The notes beneath the pieces are model-generated. The model worked only from the letters and a program-made list of their open reading frames with translations, was not told the origin of the DNA and searched no databases. Below, piece by piece: positions 8,501 to 18,000 of a stretch of 33,814 nucleotides of DNA. The stretch's first letter is position 1; each line of letters starts with the position of its first letter. A program made the position numbers and the translations under genes. The DNA lies in the NCBI GenBank assembly GCA_937893495.1, contig CALBIE010000233.1, positions 1-33,814 on the forward strand, given 5' to 3'. Origin of the DNA: an uncultured Verrucomicrobiales bacterium (lineage in GTDB: Bacteria > Verrucomicrobiota > Verrucomicrobiia > Limisphaerales > JAYPXF01).

Positions 8501-11397
8501 CGGGCATCAAGGCACCGACTTTGCCGATGGCCCAGGCGATTGTGCCGCTTGATTCCGAGCCGCTCGCGCCATCCTCCGCGTTGCGCGCCATCAAGGTGCG
8601 GGATGGATACACGGTGGAACTGGTCGCGTCAGAACCACTCGTCAAGGATCCGGTCGCCGTCGACTGGGGAGCAGATGGGCGATTGTGGGTTGCCGAAATG
8701 GCGGATTATCCGAACGGCATGGATGACAACGGCAAACCGGGAGGCCGCATCCGGGTGTTGAAGGACACCAACGGCGACGGGCGCTACGATCAGTCCACCG
8801 TTTTTCTCGAAGGACTCAACTTTCCCAACGGTGTCATGGCCTGGCAACGGGGCGTGCTGATTACTGCCGCGCCGGCAATTCTTTATGCCGAGGACACCGA
8901 TGGCGACGGCAAGGCCGATTTTAAGAAGGTGATGTACCAGGGATTCTTTGAGGGGAATCAACAGTTGCGGGTGAACGGTTTGCGCTGGGGATTGGATAAT
9001 TGGATCTATTGCGCCAGTGGAAGTCATCGCGCCGGTTATGGCGGCAAGGTGATGATCCGGTCCCACAACGGCAAGTCTTACGAGGTGGGCAGCCACGATT
9101 TCAAGATTCGGCCGGAGACCGGCGAGTTGGTGCCCGTGTCCGGGCCATCGCAATACGGTCGCGACCGTGATGACTGGGGGAACTGGTTCGGCGAGCAAAA
9201 CAGTTATCCCATGTGGCATTACGTGATTGAGCAGAACTACCTGCAACGTAATCCGGAGGTTGCTTTTGACTCTCCCAAACTGGTTCTTACCGAGCGCAAT
9301 CCGAAGGTGTATCCGGCGAAATCACCGCAGAAAAGATTTCACAGCTTTGACCAGTCCGGGCGTTACACATCCGCTTGTTCAGCCATGGTCTATCGTGATG
9401 ATTTGTTGTTTGGTGCTGGTGAGGTGACCCACGGGTTCACCTGCGAACCGTTCCACAATCTGGTGCAGCATCATTTGCTCGTCGACTCGGGCGTGAGCTT
9501 CAAACTCAGTCGCGATCCGGCCGAAAAAGAATTGGATTTTTTTACCTCCACCGATCGCTGGTGCCGCCCGGTGCAGGCGCGAACGGGACCCGATGGCGCG
9601 TTGTGGGTCGTGGACATGTATCGCTACATGATTGAGCACCCGCAATGGCTGCCGCCGAACGGCAAAGAGGAGTTGCGACCGCATTATCGGGCCGGCGATG
9701 ATCGCGGGCGAATCTATCGGATTTATCCGAAGTCGAAATCGCCGCGTTCAGTTCCGACACTCGGTGATCGGTCAACGGCGCGTCTGGTCGAATCATTGGG
9801 TGATTCAAATGGCACGGTTCGCGATCTCGCTCAACGGATCCTCATTGATCGTAAAGATGCCGAATCCGTCGGAGCGCTCAAGCGACTGGCCGGGAAGGGC
9901 GACCTTCCGCAGGGGCGCCTGCAGGCGCTTTGCACGCTGGAGGAAATCGGGCGATTGGATGCTTCCACGCTGACCGGCGCTTTGCGGGATTCGCATCCCG
10001 GCGTACGGCGGCACGCCATTCGACTGCTGGAGACGTTGCCGAAAGCAGCCCTCAGCGAAGTCGTCACCGAAACCGACCTGCTGTTGCGCGAGTCTGATTC
10101 AAAAGCCCGGCTGCAACTGGTGCTGACGCTCGGCGAATTAAAGGAACCAAGGTTTGGTGAAGCCCTCGCCCGGATGGCCATGCGTGAAGCGGGTGACCCG
10201 TTCGTGCAGGCGGCCATCCTGAGCTCCGCCCCGGCGCATTATGATTCGCTGGTCGCGGCCGCTACGGCGAGTGGTGACCTGGAACATCCGTTGTTCTTTG
10301 AATTGTTGCGCATGGGCTTGAAGCGTCCGGAAGGATTGGCCGCTATGCTGGAGGTGCTGGTGAAGCCCGACGCCGGTCGCTACTCGGTTGACCAGTTCCG
10401 GTTGCTGGCGCGTTGGCTGGAATCGCTGGCCCGCGAATCGCTGACGCTGGACAAAATTGCCCGGGGCAAACCGGCGATTGGCGCGACCGTTGCGAAAGTT
10501 GAATCCATGTTGGACGCGGCGCGCGCCGTTGCGTTGAACGGACAATCTGCTGTAGTGCTGAGGACCGCGTCACTTCAATTGCTGGGCAAACAGCCGGACC
10601 GCCGGACCGCAGACCTGGCAACCCTGGCCGGGCTGTTGAATCCGTTGAATTCCAGCGAGATTCAACGTGCGGCGGCGACGGTCATGATTAGGGGATGGAA
10701 AGTCGGCGCGATGAGCGAGCTGAACGCGCATTGGGCTGCGCTGCTGCCCGGTCTTCGCCAATCGGTCATTGATGAACTGCTTTCGCAAATGACCACGATT
10801 GGCGCGCTTTTGCAGGCGATCGAATCCGGGCGAATATCCGTAGCCGATTTGAATGCCTCGCAGCGGCAGCGTTTGCTCAAGCACAAAGATGCCGCATTGC
10901 GAAAGCGGGCCGCGGGAGCCTTGAAAGTGGCGGGCAATGCGGATCGGCGCAAGGTAGTGGAGCAGTACCGTCCAGCGTTGAATCTCAAGGCAGATTTGGT
11001 GAATGGCAAAGCCGTTTTCGGTCGCTTGTGTTCGGTTTGCCATCAGCCGCCGCAGGGCGAACCCGTGGGGCCGGATCTGCGTTCCATCACGGACAAGTCG
11101 CCCGAGGGTTTGCTGACCGCGATTCTCGATCCGAACGATTCCAGTGATCCCCGTTACCTGGCCTATTCGATTGACCTGAAGGACGACACTTCGCTGGTGG
11201 GGCGGATTGTGTCCGAAACGGGTTCAAGCCTGAAGCTGTTGGCTGCCGACGGTAAGAGCCAGTCCATCCTGCGCAGCCAAATCGCCAATCTGCAAGGCAG
11301 CCGCCTGTCGTTGATGCCCGAGGGTCTGGAAGCCGGATTGACCCCGCAGGAATGCGCGGATGTGATTGGATACGTGCAAAAAGGATTGGGCCAATAA
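5593..11397 (+). CDS. Ceramidase-like/LamG/PVC dehydrogenase/cytochrome c fusion protein
   Basis: Secreted multidomain protein of 1934 residues. The start at 5593 is chosen because it gives a good signal peptide (MKSVVPELLCCLVVWNLSMG, then CSAA). Domains in order: neutral-ceramidase-like hydrolase at about 34-470, with the zinc-site motif THTHS (H120, H122) and an FxMHYYGA motif (H242); LamG/concanavalin-like domains at about 483-710 and 746-970, each opening with a typical AYWRMGE or VYWPFDS motif; PVC-type membrane-bound dehydrogenase propeller at about 995-1380 (DGYTVELVASEPL, GRLWVAEMADYP, DGDGKAD); HEAT-like repeats at about 1397-1796; C-terminal haem domain with C1813-S-V-C1816-H1817. 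In ceramidases a serine follows the GD motif (GDVS); here it reads GDMQ (284-287), so the classical amidase nucleophile seems absent. The substrate is unknown; electrons from the dehydrogenase plausibly pass to the attached haem. Confidence 0.88.
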   Translation: MKSVVPELLCCLVVWNLSMGLCSAAVTQSPNVFRAGACAIDITPKQLPVIVNGGFREATSNTVFDRLHSRSLVLDDGTERIVIAVVDSCMVPRDLLDAAKAIASKATGIRMDRMLISSTHTHSAPAAMACLGSDADPNYVKALPGLIAEGIVRANSRLKPARVGWAVIDAPDHTNCRRWILRPDKMRTDPFGEKTVRAHMHPGHQNPSFIGPSAPVDTGLSLLAVETTDGKPLAMFANFSMHYYGAAALSADYCGAFPEEFGKLINAGDGKSGFIAAMTQGTSGDMQWMDYSKPRPQRDVRKYSAELAGIARQAYKNIEYRPWVSLAMAEAKLKLRRRVADESRLEWARKIAATLVNRKPTSQQAIYAREQMMIAADPERELILQAVRIGDLGITAIPNEVYSITGLKLKALSPLRPTFNIELANGGEGYIPPPEQHDLGGYTTWEARTASLETNAEPKIVEALLGLLEKVSGKSRRPFVESPSRYANAVLADKPIAYWRMGELAGTEVADSSGSGHRAKLESGFALHLEGPPGEGFCAAGDINRSVQLAGGKLSTGIPELPATNTIEFWFWNGLPASVREITGVLYSRGSETLALVRSGKSDETVLQLTLAGRRTVRLSGITPLSPKSWHHVALVHDVGGTSLWLDGKEELATKIETADHSRVVGKVVFFGGDQSDAANFEGRIDEVAIYDRALSPKQIAQRVQLSGLSEWREEQRIQARKEIEERARQIAGPTWAGGYGEKILAMKPAVYWPFDSVEIGKVADAGSRKLPGLIDGAVETVASHRELFRSSKPAAPNLGAWFRGGRVKANAKPLPMDYSVSVWFRNDQPNNSRSVTGYFFSRGPDGDRMCPGDHLGIGGTYQNNLIGKLIVFNGNRLDQVVAGKTTIQTGTWNHVVMVRKGDHVTAYLNGNPKPEINAELPASIDAKETRIYFGGRNDNFSNLNGYLDEVAVFDRALTANEAQTLYQNAGIKAPTLPMAQAIVPLDSEPLAPSSALRAIKVRDGYTVELVASEPLVKDPVAVDWGADGRLWVAEMADYPNGMDDNGKPGGRIRVLKDTNGDGRYDQSTVFLEGLNFPNGVMAWQRGVLITAAPAILYAEDTDGDGKADFKKVMYQGFFEGNQQLRVNGLRWGLDNWIYCASGSHRAGYGGKVMIRSHNGKSYEVGSHDFKIRPETGELVPVSGPSQYGRDRDDWGNWFGEQNSYPMWHYVIEQNYLQRNPEVAFDSPKLVLTERNPKVYPAKSPQKRFHSFDQSGRYTSACSAMVYRDDLLFGAGEVTHGFTCEPFHNLVQHHLLVDSGVSFKLSRDPAEKELDFFTSTDRWCRPVQARTGPDGALWVVDMYRYMIEHPQWLPPNGKEELRPHYRAGDDRGRIYRIYPKSKSPRSVPTLGDRSTARLVESLGDSNGTVRDLAQRILIDRKDAESVGALKRLAGKGDLPQGRLQALCTLEEIGRLDASTLTGALRDSHPGVRRHAIRLLETLPKAALSEVVTETDLLLRESDSKARLQLVLTLGELKEPRFGEALARMAMREAGDPFVQAAILSSAPAHYDSLVAAATASGDLEHPLFFELLRMGLKRPEGLAAMLEVLVKPDAGRYSVDQFRLLARWLESLARESLTLDKIARGKPAIGATVAKVESMLDAARAVALNGQSAVVLRTASLQLLGKQPDRRTADLATLAGLLNPLNSSEIQRAAATVMIRGWKVGAMSELNAHWAALLPGLRQSVIDELLSQMTTIGALLQAIESGRISVADLNASQRQRLLKHKDAALRKRAAGALKVAGNADRRKVVEQYRPALNLKADLVNGKAVFGRLCSVCHQPPQGEPVGPDLRSITDKSPEGLLTAILDPNDSSDPRYLAYSIDLKDDTSLVGRIVSETGSSLKLLAADGKSQSILRSQIANLQGSRLSLMPEGLEAGLTPQECADVIGYVQKGLGQ

Positions 11398-11586
11398 TTC
11401 AGCACGATGCTGACAAACGTTTCCAATACCGGGCTGAAAGCCCGATGATGACATCAGATGCGCCTGCCCTGGCAATAAAGCAAGGCATTCGAACGAATCG
11501 ATTGCTGGTTTTGGAACTATTTGCCAAACTGATGTTTGCAAGTACCCTTGCCTCCACATGGAGTCCTGAATTCATCATCAAGCAAG
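11398..11586. other. Short intergenic region with a hairpin after the fusion gene
   Basis: A perfect hairpin lies at 11430-11444 (CGGGCT, loop GAA, AGCCCG), 33 bases after the stop codon of the fusion gene. It lacks a T-run, so it is at best a weak or factor-dependent terminator. Nothing else is recognised. Confidence 0.4.
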
Positions 11587-11904
11587 ATGAAGATCACGTA
11601 TCGAAACCAATCCAGCGCAGTAATTGTCACCTCAATGGTGTATGGCGCAGCGTTGATCGTTTGGCGGGTGTTGGAAATAAAGTTCGATTGGAGCATGGGG
11701 CATGGGGCATGCTGGAATTTTCGGATCAATCAAGCTTTGGCGTGAAATCATTTCGCTCTCTGCAATTTTGATTATATGGAGTTTGGCCCTATTGGTGGCC
11801 GGAGCGAAACGGCGTGAGACGAAGATGGTAAAATGGCTCGCCGGCGGCCTGGTTTTTTGACTGCGGTTACTGCCGGGCTCCTTTTGAACCCGTATTCGAA
11901 TTGA
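11587..11904 (+). pseudogene. Small three-helix membrane protein gene, broken by two indels
   Basis: From the ATG at 11587 the frame encodes MKITYRNQSSAVIVTSMVYG and a hydrophobic helix, then runs out of frame inside a direct tandem repeat of GCATGGG (11693-11699 and 11700-11706) and stops at 11745. Removing one 7-base unit restores a second hydrophobic helix (EIISLSAILIIWSLALLVAG) and a basic stretch, up to a stop at 11858. Adding one T to the T6 run at 11853-11858 extends the protein through a third helix (LTAVTAGLLLNPYSN) to a stop at 11902-11904. The restored product has about 105 residues. I do not recognise the family. Either the gene is decayed, or the repeat switches it on and off; the T6 change could be a sequencing error. 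Confidence 0.55.
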
Positions 11905-11964
11905 GCGACGGACGGAGAATCGCGGGTGCGACGCCTGATTAAAAGCGGACTCGCCGACAAAGGC

Positions 11965-12417
11965 TTATTTCCTCCCAATCGCCGAGGTAATCTCCTCCTT
12001 CCAGGCAGGCAGGTCATTGACTCGCCAAGCGATTGCGTCCGCATTGCCGTCTGCGTCCGTGAAATCGACCTTCAGCATCGGCCGGACGGTGCCTTGTCCA
12101 CCCGATCTTCTAGTCTCGCCAACTTCCTTGATCGACGCAACCGGTATCGGCAACAGTTTGTTGCCGAGCACGCGTTCAAAGTAGAGTTCGTCATCGGTGA
12201 GAACCAGATATCCCCTGCCGCGAAAATGGGAATATCCGTCCAATTCCTGGGCGATAAATATGGCCACCTTGTCCACGAGTCGAATCTTCGCCGTCGCGAA
12301 TCTCTCCTGAAAGTTCGCTTCGAGGCGGCATTGACCGCGATACAATCTGACGAAGAACCAGACGACCGATGCTGATGCGATACAGGACGCGAGGATTACC
12401 AGAATCGTATTCGTCAT
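11965..12417 (-). CDS. Membrane-anchored PH-like (GRAM-type) domain protein
   Basis: Protein of 150 residues. The start at 12417 is preferred because it begins directly with a hydrophobic anchor (MTNTILVILASCIASASVVW); the frame is open 32 codons further upstream, but that extension is polar and looks non-coding. After the single helix come about 125 soluble residues with a beta-rich pattern (GYLVLTDDELYFERVL, IPVASIKEVGE, MLKVDF) and a C-terminal helix (LPAWKEEITSAI), resembling bacterial PH-like domains that bind lipid or protein at the membrane. I infer this from pattern only; no specific family could be named. It is divergent from the FG-GAP gene at 12589, so 12418-12588 probably holds both promoters, though none is obvious. 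Confidence 0.75.
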   Translation of the reverse strand: MTNTILVILASCIASASVVWFFVRLYRGQCRLEANFQERFATAKIRLVDKVAIFIAQELDGYSHFRGRGYLVLTDDELYFERVLGNKLLPIPVASIKEVGETRRSGGQGTVRPMLKVDFTDADGNADAIAWRVNDLPAWKEEITSAIGRK

Positions 12418-12588
12418 ACAGCTTCCGCCTGAAGGTTGACTGGTTGAAGAAACGCGATGCGGATGAACATGTAAACGACAATTCATCCCCTGAGTCCGAT
12501 TCGGGAAGACCAACCGTCCATCGACTCAAGTAAAAACTCGATGGCAATGTTTCAATTTACCGTTCACGCTCTGGCAGTGTCTGCAAGA

Positions 12589-14907
12589 ATGGTAAAACGA
12601 GATTCATTCATCGCTCTTGGCGCAGCCGTAATTGCTATTGCGTCGCAGTCGTCCGCCTCACCGCCGTGGCATCATATTGATCTGGCAAGCAACTCGCCGG
12701 CGAATGGGTCGATGACGCGGGTGTATGGCTCAACCGGGCAGGGCAACTTCGGCGTGCCGGTCTGTGGCGGACACGATTGCAATGGCGACGGGTTCAGAGA
12801 TTTTGCCTTCGCGCAACTGGTGGCCGATCCGCTGCAACGCACCAATGCGGGCATGGTCACGCTCCTGTTCGGCAACGGACAGATTGGCGCTGCGATCAAT
12901 ACTGTCGGCTTTACGAACTCCATTCTTAAAATCATCGGCGATCAGCCGTATGAAACCACGGGCACGGAGATCTGGATGGATGACATCACCGGCGACGGGA
13001 TCGGCGATCTGCTGATTGGCCGACAGAACCATTCGCCGGACACCAATGCTCCGGGAGCCGGGGCGCTGACCATTCTGGTCGGGAGTTCAAATCTGACGGC
13101 CTATGCCCAGGCATTGAGTTACTTCGATTTGCGCAATCCGCCGACGAACGTGGCTGTCATCACCATTCACGGGGCGGCGGCGTATGACCGGCTCGGGATC
13201 TGGTTTCGCACCGGCGACATTGATGGCGATGGCATCAGCGATTTCGTCGTAGGCGCGGATGAGCGGGATGAACCGAACAGCTCCATCAGCGAGAACAGCG
13301 GCGCGCTTTACGTTTTTCGCGGAGGTGCGCATTGGAACAGCGGCTTGACGAATGTGAATCTGGCGGAATTCGGGCAGCCGTCGTTTCCGGCGGCGTTGAA
13401 GACCAATGTCGCACTGATACTTCCTCCGGCGAATTCCGCCAACGCGCATTTTGGCGCGACCTGTCAGGTGGCGGACCTGGATGGGAACGGACGCGCCGAA
13501 GTCTTTGTGGCAGCGACGCTCAACCGTGCGGGAGCGGGCCTGCGTTTGCCGAATGCCCCGGCCGGGACCGGTGTGGCGACCGGGGGATTCATTCGTGGTT
13601 CGCTCTTCATCATCTGGGATGAGAATTTTCCGGCCTTCGGTTGGCCGGAGGGTTATCAGTTTCGAGCTGACCAGCCCCCCATCGGACAGTTTACACGGAT
13701 CAATGGCGGTCTGAACGATTTCAATTTCGGTGAGGAGATTCTGGCGGGTCGCGATTATAGTGGAGACGGGTTTGCGGATTTGTTTGTCGGCGATCTCACC
13801 GGCACGTCACCGAATGGCGGGGCGGCGGGACTCGGTTATGTATTCTGGAATGCTTCCCTCTTGCGCGGGCTGTCGTTCGGTATTGCGGTGCCGCCCGCCA
13901 ACATCAACTTTACGACAATCCATGGCCCGGCAGGTGGAGCCATCGGCGCCGACACGGTGGCTGATGGCGACTTTGACAACGACGGTATCGCCGACCTTGC
14001 GGTAGGAAATCCCCACGACACTCCGAAGGGGCGATTGAGTGCGGGAACGGTTCACATTTTCTTCGGGCAACCGGGCGGCTGGCCGGCGGTCATCGATTTG
14101 AAAAATGATTCGCGCGTGGGATTCGGCCTGCCGCCTGCCGCACAGATGCGCATCACGCAGATCGACGCGGCCAATGGACTCGTGGGCGGCAACGGACCGG
14201 ACACGCTCTGCTACAGTGCGGCATCGGGTGACATCAACGGCGATGGCGTGGACGACTTGATCATCAACGAAATGATTGGCGATGGCATCAGTCCGGGCAC
14301 GGTGGATGTGGGCAATCTGCTGATCTTCAATGGCCCATCACTGGCGACGCCCCGTTCCCCGTCCCTCGGTAGCCTGCCGCCGGCATTGTCCTTCTCATCC
14401 CGTGGATCCACTGACGCAAACTCCGCGGCGAAGATCCTGATTATCAGTAACGCGAGTCCGTCCTCGATCACCATTACCAATCTCGGATTGGAGCAAGCGA
14501 ACACGAACGCGTTCATGATTACGTCCGATTCCGGCGAGACGACGCTGGCCAGTGGAATGACGCGCAATCTGATGATTCAGTTCGGCGGGGTGAATGTGGG
14601 ATTGCAGACCGACAACCTGCGGGTGGATCAATCGGGTGGTGCTTTACCCCTCCGGATTGGTCTAGCCGGCGCGGCGTATGATTCGGCCGTTCGTCCGACC
14701 GTGAGTGGAGGAGGTCTTTCCAATGCGCCGTTCGTGGTGCGATTCAGTTCACAGCGTGGATTGCGGTATGATCTGGAACGCAGCACCAACCTGAACAGCT
14801 GGTCGGCAATTCGGACGAATTTGACCGGAACCGGAGGACCAGTAGCACCCGAAAGAGTTCTACCCGACGGTCCTTCGCAGTTCTTTCGCGTGCGAAAGAT
14901 ACCCTGA
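12589..14907 (+). CDS. Secreted FG-GAP beta-propeller protein with ASH-like and C-terminal PVC module
   Basis: Protein of 772 residues. The ATG at 12589 gives a clean signal peptide (MVKRDSFIALGAAVIAIASQ, cleavage after SSAS); an upstream in-frame ATG at 12541 would add 16 residues. Seven integrin-alpha/FG-GAP repeats are marked by calcium-binding loops: DCNGDGFRD, DITGDGIGD, DIDGDGISD, DLDGNGRAE, DYSGDGFAD, DFDNDGIAD and DINGDGVDD, spread from about 12775 to 14265, which should form a seven-bladed propeller. Then comes an ASH/choice-of-anchor-like beta domain (about 14390-14680), and a C-terminal module of the kind common in PVC bacteria (YDLERSTNLNSWSAIRTNL, GTGG, ending FFRV). It probably acts in adhesion or binding at the cell surface. 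No catalytic motif is seen. Confidence 0.9.
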   Translation: MVKRDSFIALGAAVIAIASQSSASPPWHHIDLASNSPANGSMTRVYGSTGQGNFGVPVCGGHDCNGDGFRDFAFAQLVADPLQRTNAGMVTLLFGNGQIGAAINTVGFTNSILKIIGDQPYETTGTEIWMDDITGDGIGDLLIGRQNHSPDTNAPGAGALTILVGSSNLTAYAQALSYFDLRNPPTNVAVITIHGAAAYDRLGIWFRTGDIDGDGISDFVVGADERDEPNSSISENSGALYVFRGGAHWNSGLTNVNLAEFGQPSFPAALKTNVALILPPANSANAHFGATCQVADLDGNGRAEVFVAATLNRAGAGLRLPNAPAGTGVATGGFIRGSLFIIWDENFPAFGWPEGYQFRADQPPIGQFTRINGGLNDFNFGEEILAGRDYSGDGFADLFVGDLTGTSPNGGAAGLGYVFWNASLLRGLSFGIAVPPANINFTTIHGPAGGAIGADTVADGDFDNDGIADLAVGNPHDTPKGRLSAGTVHIFFGQPGGWPAVIDLKNDSRVGFGLPPAAQMRITQIDAANGLVGGNGPDTLCYSAASGDINGDGVDDLIINEMIGDGISPGTVDVGNLLIFNGPSLATPRSPSLGSLPPALSFSSRGSTDANSAAKILIISNASPSSITITNLGLEQANTNAFMITSDSGETTLASGMTRNLMIQFGGVNVGLQTDNLRVDQSGGALPLRIGLAGAAYDSAVRPTVSGGGLSNAPFVVRFSSQRGLRYDLERSTNLNSWSAIRTNLTGTGGPVAPERVLPDGPSQFFRVRKIP

Positions 14908-15068
14908 ATTACTGGATGTTGATTCGTGACCCGTCGATGGAGGGAGGGAACCGGTTGGCTTGCCATTTGTGGACGCACAGGGAGTGGAACCCTCATAAAT
15001 AGAGGTGAATTTCACTTGGCCTGCGGACAGTCTAAACGACCGTTTTTACGTGTTTTCTATAGACTGAG
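14908..15068. promoter_or_regulatory. Putative regulatory region with inverted repeat before the 15069 operon
   Basis: Just before the start codon at 15069 there is a 7-base inverted repeat, CAGTCTA at 15028-15034 and TAGACTG at 15060-15066, enclosing a smaller dyad (AAACG, loop AC, CGTTT). In RNA it could fold over the region just before the start codon; in DNA it could be an operator. No matching protein or riboswitch family is recognised, and no strong -35/-10 pair is visible. Confidence 0.25.
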
Positions 15069-18000
15069 ATGAACGATTTCGAGCCAACCAATCTTTCCCG
15101 GCCAGCGGCCCTGTTTCCCGTCATTGCCGCTTGTCTGCTCGCGATCAGTCCTGCGACTGGCAATACCGGGCAGGCACCACTTCATCAACGGATTGACGAA
15201 CAGCTTCAGAAAGAATCCGTAACCCCACTGGCCGGTACCACCGGTGACGAGGATTTTGTTCGCCGGGCATACCTTGATTTACACGGGTTCATTCCCACAA
15301 CTGATCAGACTCGGAGTTTTCTCGCAGATGAATCTTCGGACAAGCGGGCCAAGCTGGTTGATGAGTTGCTCGCGAAGCCGGAGTTCCATCGCCACATGGC
15401 ACGGTCGTTTGACATCATGCTGATGGAGCGACGCAAGGAGACACACGTGAAGACCGACCCGTGGCGCGATTTTCTTTTCGCAGCCTTTGCCAGGAACGAG
15501 CCGTACAATGAACTGGCGCGTGACGTCCTGGCGGCTGATGGGGTTGATAAAGACAAGCATTCACTGGCGCGATTTTATCTCGATCGGGAAGCCGAACCGA
15601 CGGCGTTGACGCGCGACATCGGGCGAATCTTTTTCGGCATGGATCTGCAGTGTGCGCAATGTCACAACCACCCGCGCATCGATGACTATTTGCAACGCGA
15701 CTATTACGGCATCAATGCCTTCGTGAATCGGACGTCCTTGTTTCGCCCCGACAAAAAGAAGCCGGCGGTGCTGGCGGAAAGCGCCACCGGAGATTCGGAT
15801 TTCAAATCAGTCTTCACCGGTGTTGAGGGAACGAGCCGTCCGCGGCTTCCCGGCGGAAAGGAAGTGGTTGAGCCAGTCATGGCGAAGGACAAGGAATGGA
15901 AGGTCAAGCCGGACAAGAAGAAGAAAACCCTTCGCCCCATTCCCGCTTATAGTCGGCGCGAGAATCTGCCGAAGCTGATCGTCGAGGGGACCAACGAGGC
16001 GTTTCGGCATAATATCGTGAACCGCTTGTGGGCTCACATGATGGGACGGGGACTCGTTGAGCCGCTGGATTTTCATCACTCGGGCAATCCACCGACTCAT
16101 CCGGAATTGCTCAAGCTGCTGGCAGTTGAATTTGCCGTGATGAAATTTGACGTGAAAAATTTTCTCCGGGAACTGGCCCTGACACGCGCTTACCAACGCA
16201 GTCTGGAGTTACCCGAACTGGTCGCGGGGGAATCGGTCCGGGCGGCGAAGACTCTGGCAGCCGTTGAGACGGAAAGCCGCGAGCTTCAGAAAGCCGCTAC
16301 GGCTGCGTGGGACAAACTGGAAAAGTTGCGTAGTGAACTCGCAAAATCCTTCAAGTCAATCGGGCCGGTGCAGGCCGACTTGAAGAAAGCCGAAGCCGAA
16401 CGGGTGAAGGTGAAGAAATCCCACGAATCCGCGAAGGCTGCCCTGGCGACGGTAGAAAAATCATTCAATGCGAAACAGAAGCAGTTGGATGATCTTGTTG
16501 CCGCGGCGAACAAGATTAAGGCGGGAGACATCGGGAAAAACGCCCGACTGAAAAAGGCGTTCGACGCTGCTGATAAGGCGGCGAAGGCCTTCGATAAGGG
16601 TATGGCTGTCGACCGGGAAGCGCGTGAAAAAGCGATCAGTAGCGAGAAGAGTGCAGCAGCCAAAGTAGCGGCAATCGACAAGACGCTGGCGCAAACGCGA
16701 ACGAAGATCGAAGCGCAACGTAAGGCCGTGGCCGCGATTGAAAGAGAGATGAAGGCTGACTTGCGCCGGCAAAAGACAGTTGAGGCAGTCAGGTTGGCTT
16801 CAACAAAACTGCACGAATCCGCGAAGGCTGCCCTGGCGACGGCAGAAAAATTATACAGCGCGAAGCAGAAGCAGTTGGACGCGCTTGTCGTCGCGGCGAA
16901 TAAGATCAAGGTGGGAGACATCGAGAAAAACGCTGAATTGAAGAAGACGTTCGAGGCTGCCGACAAAAAGGCGAAGGACTTTGACAAGCGCATGGCGAGT
17001 GATCGGACCGCACGTGAGAAAGCGATAAAGAGCGAGAAGAGTGCAGCAGACAAGCTTTCGGCGTGTGAGAAGATGCTGGCGCAGGCACTGTCGAAGGTCG
17101 AAACACAACGCAAGGCGGCGGGCGCGATTGAAGAAGTAATTAAGGCTGAATTGCGAAATCAAACTCAGGCTGAAGCAGCGAAGTTGGCTTCGATAAAACT
17201 GCACGATTCTGCGAAGGTTTCCCTGGGAACAGAAGAAAAATTATACAGCGCGAAGCAGAAGCAGTTGGATGCGCTCATCACGACGGCGAGCAAGCTCAAG
17301 GCGGAAGGCATCGCGGAAGACGTCAGAGTGAAGAAGGCATTCGAGGCTGCCGACAAAAGGGCGAAGGACTTCGACAAGCGCATGGCCACCGATCGAAAGG
17401 CTCGTGAGAAGGCGATCAGCAGCGAGAAGAGCGCGTCGGACAAAGTTGCGGTGAGCGACAAGTTGCTGGCGGAGGTACGCTTGAAAATCGAAGCGCAACG
17501 CAAGGCGGCGAGCGCGATTGAAAAGGAGATTGCAACGGCAGACTTGCGTAGGCGAACGGAAGTCGAGGCGGCGAAGGTGGCTTCGAATAAGGTGAAGAAT
17601 CTCACGGCATTGGTCGAGTTCGGCAAGGTTTACGAAGCAGCCAGGGCGAAGGGCGCCACGGATGAGGCTAAGGCCCGACTTGACGCCGGACTCGACGAGT
17701 TGACTGCAGTTTTCGCGGAGTCCTTCGCGGTGGCGGGGCTTACACCGTTGACCCCCGAGCAGCTCTGCTGGAGCATGATGCAGGCGACGGGTGAGTTGGA
17801 CCGGTATCGCGATCTCGGTGCGGCTGAGTTCAAGAAGAAGGCGGCGAGCAAGGACAAGAAGAAGCTGCCCGTTCCGAATGATGAAGCCAGGTATGTGGAG
17901 CAATACACTTACTCGAAGCTCAAGGCCCGGGTTGCGGGTTTCGTGAGCCTGTTCGGCAACAGCGCTGGCGCTCCGCAGAATGCTTTTTATGCGACTGCGG

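Noticed and set aside
16286-17113. A '-' strand 275-residue open frame
   Set aside because: It is the antisense of the coiled-coil repeats, with low-complexity Ala/Ser/Phe translation; the '+' frame has clear domains.
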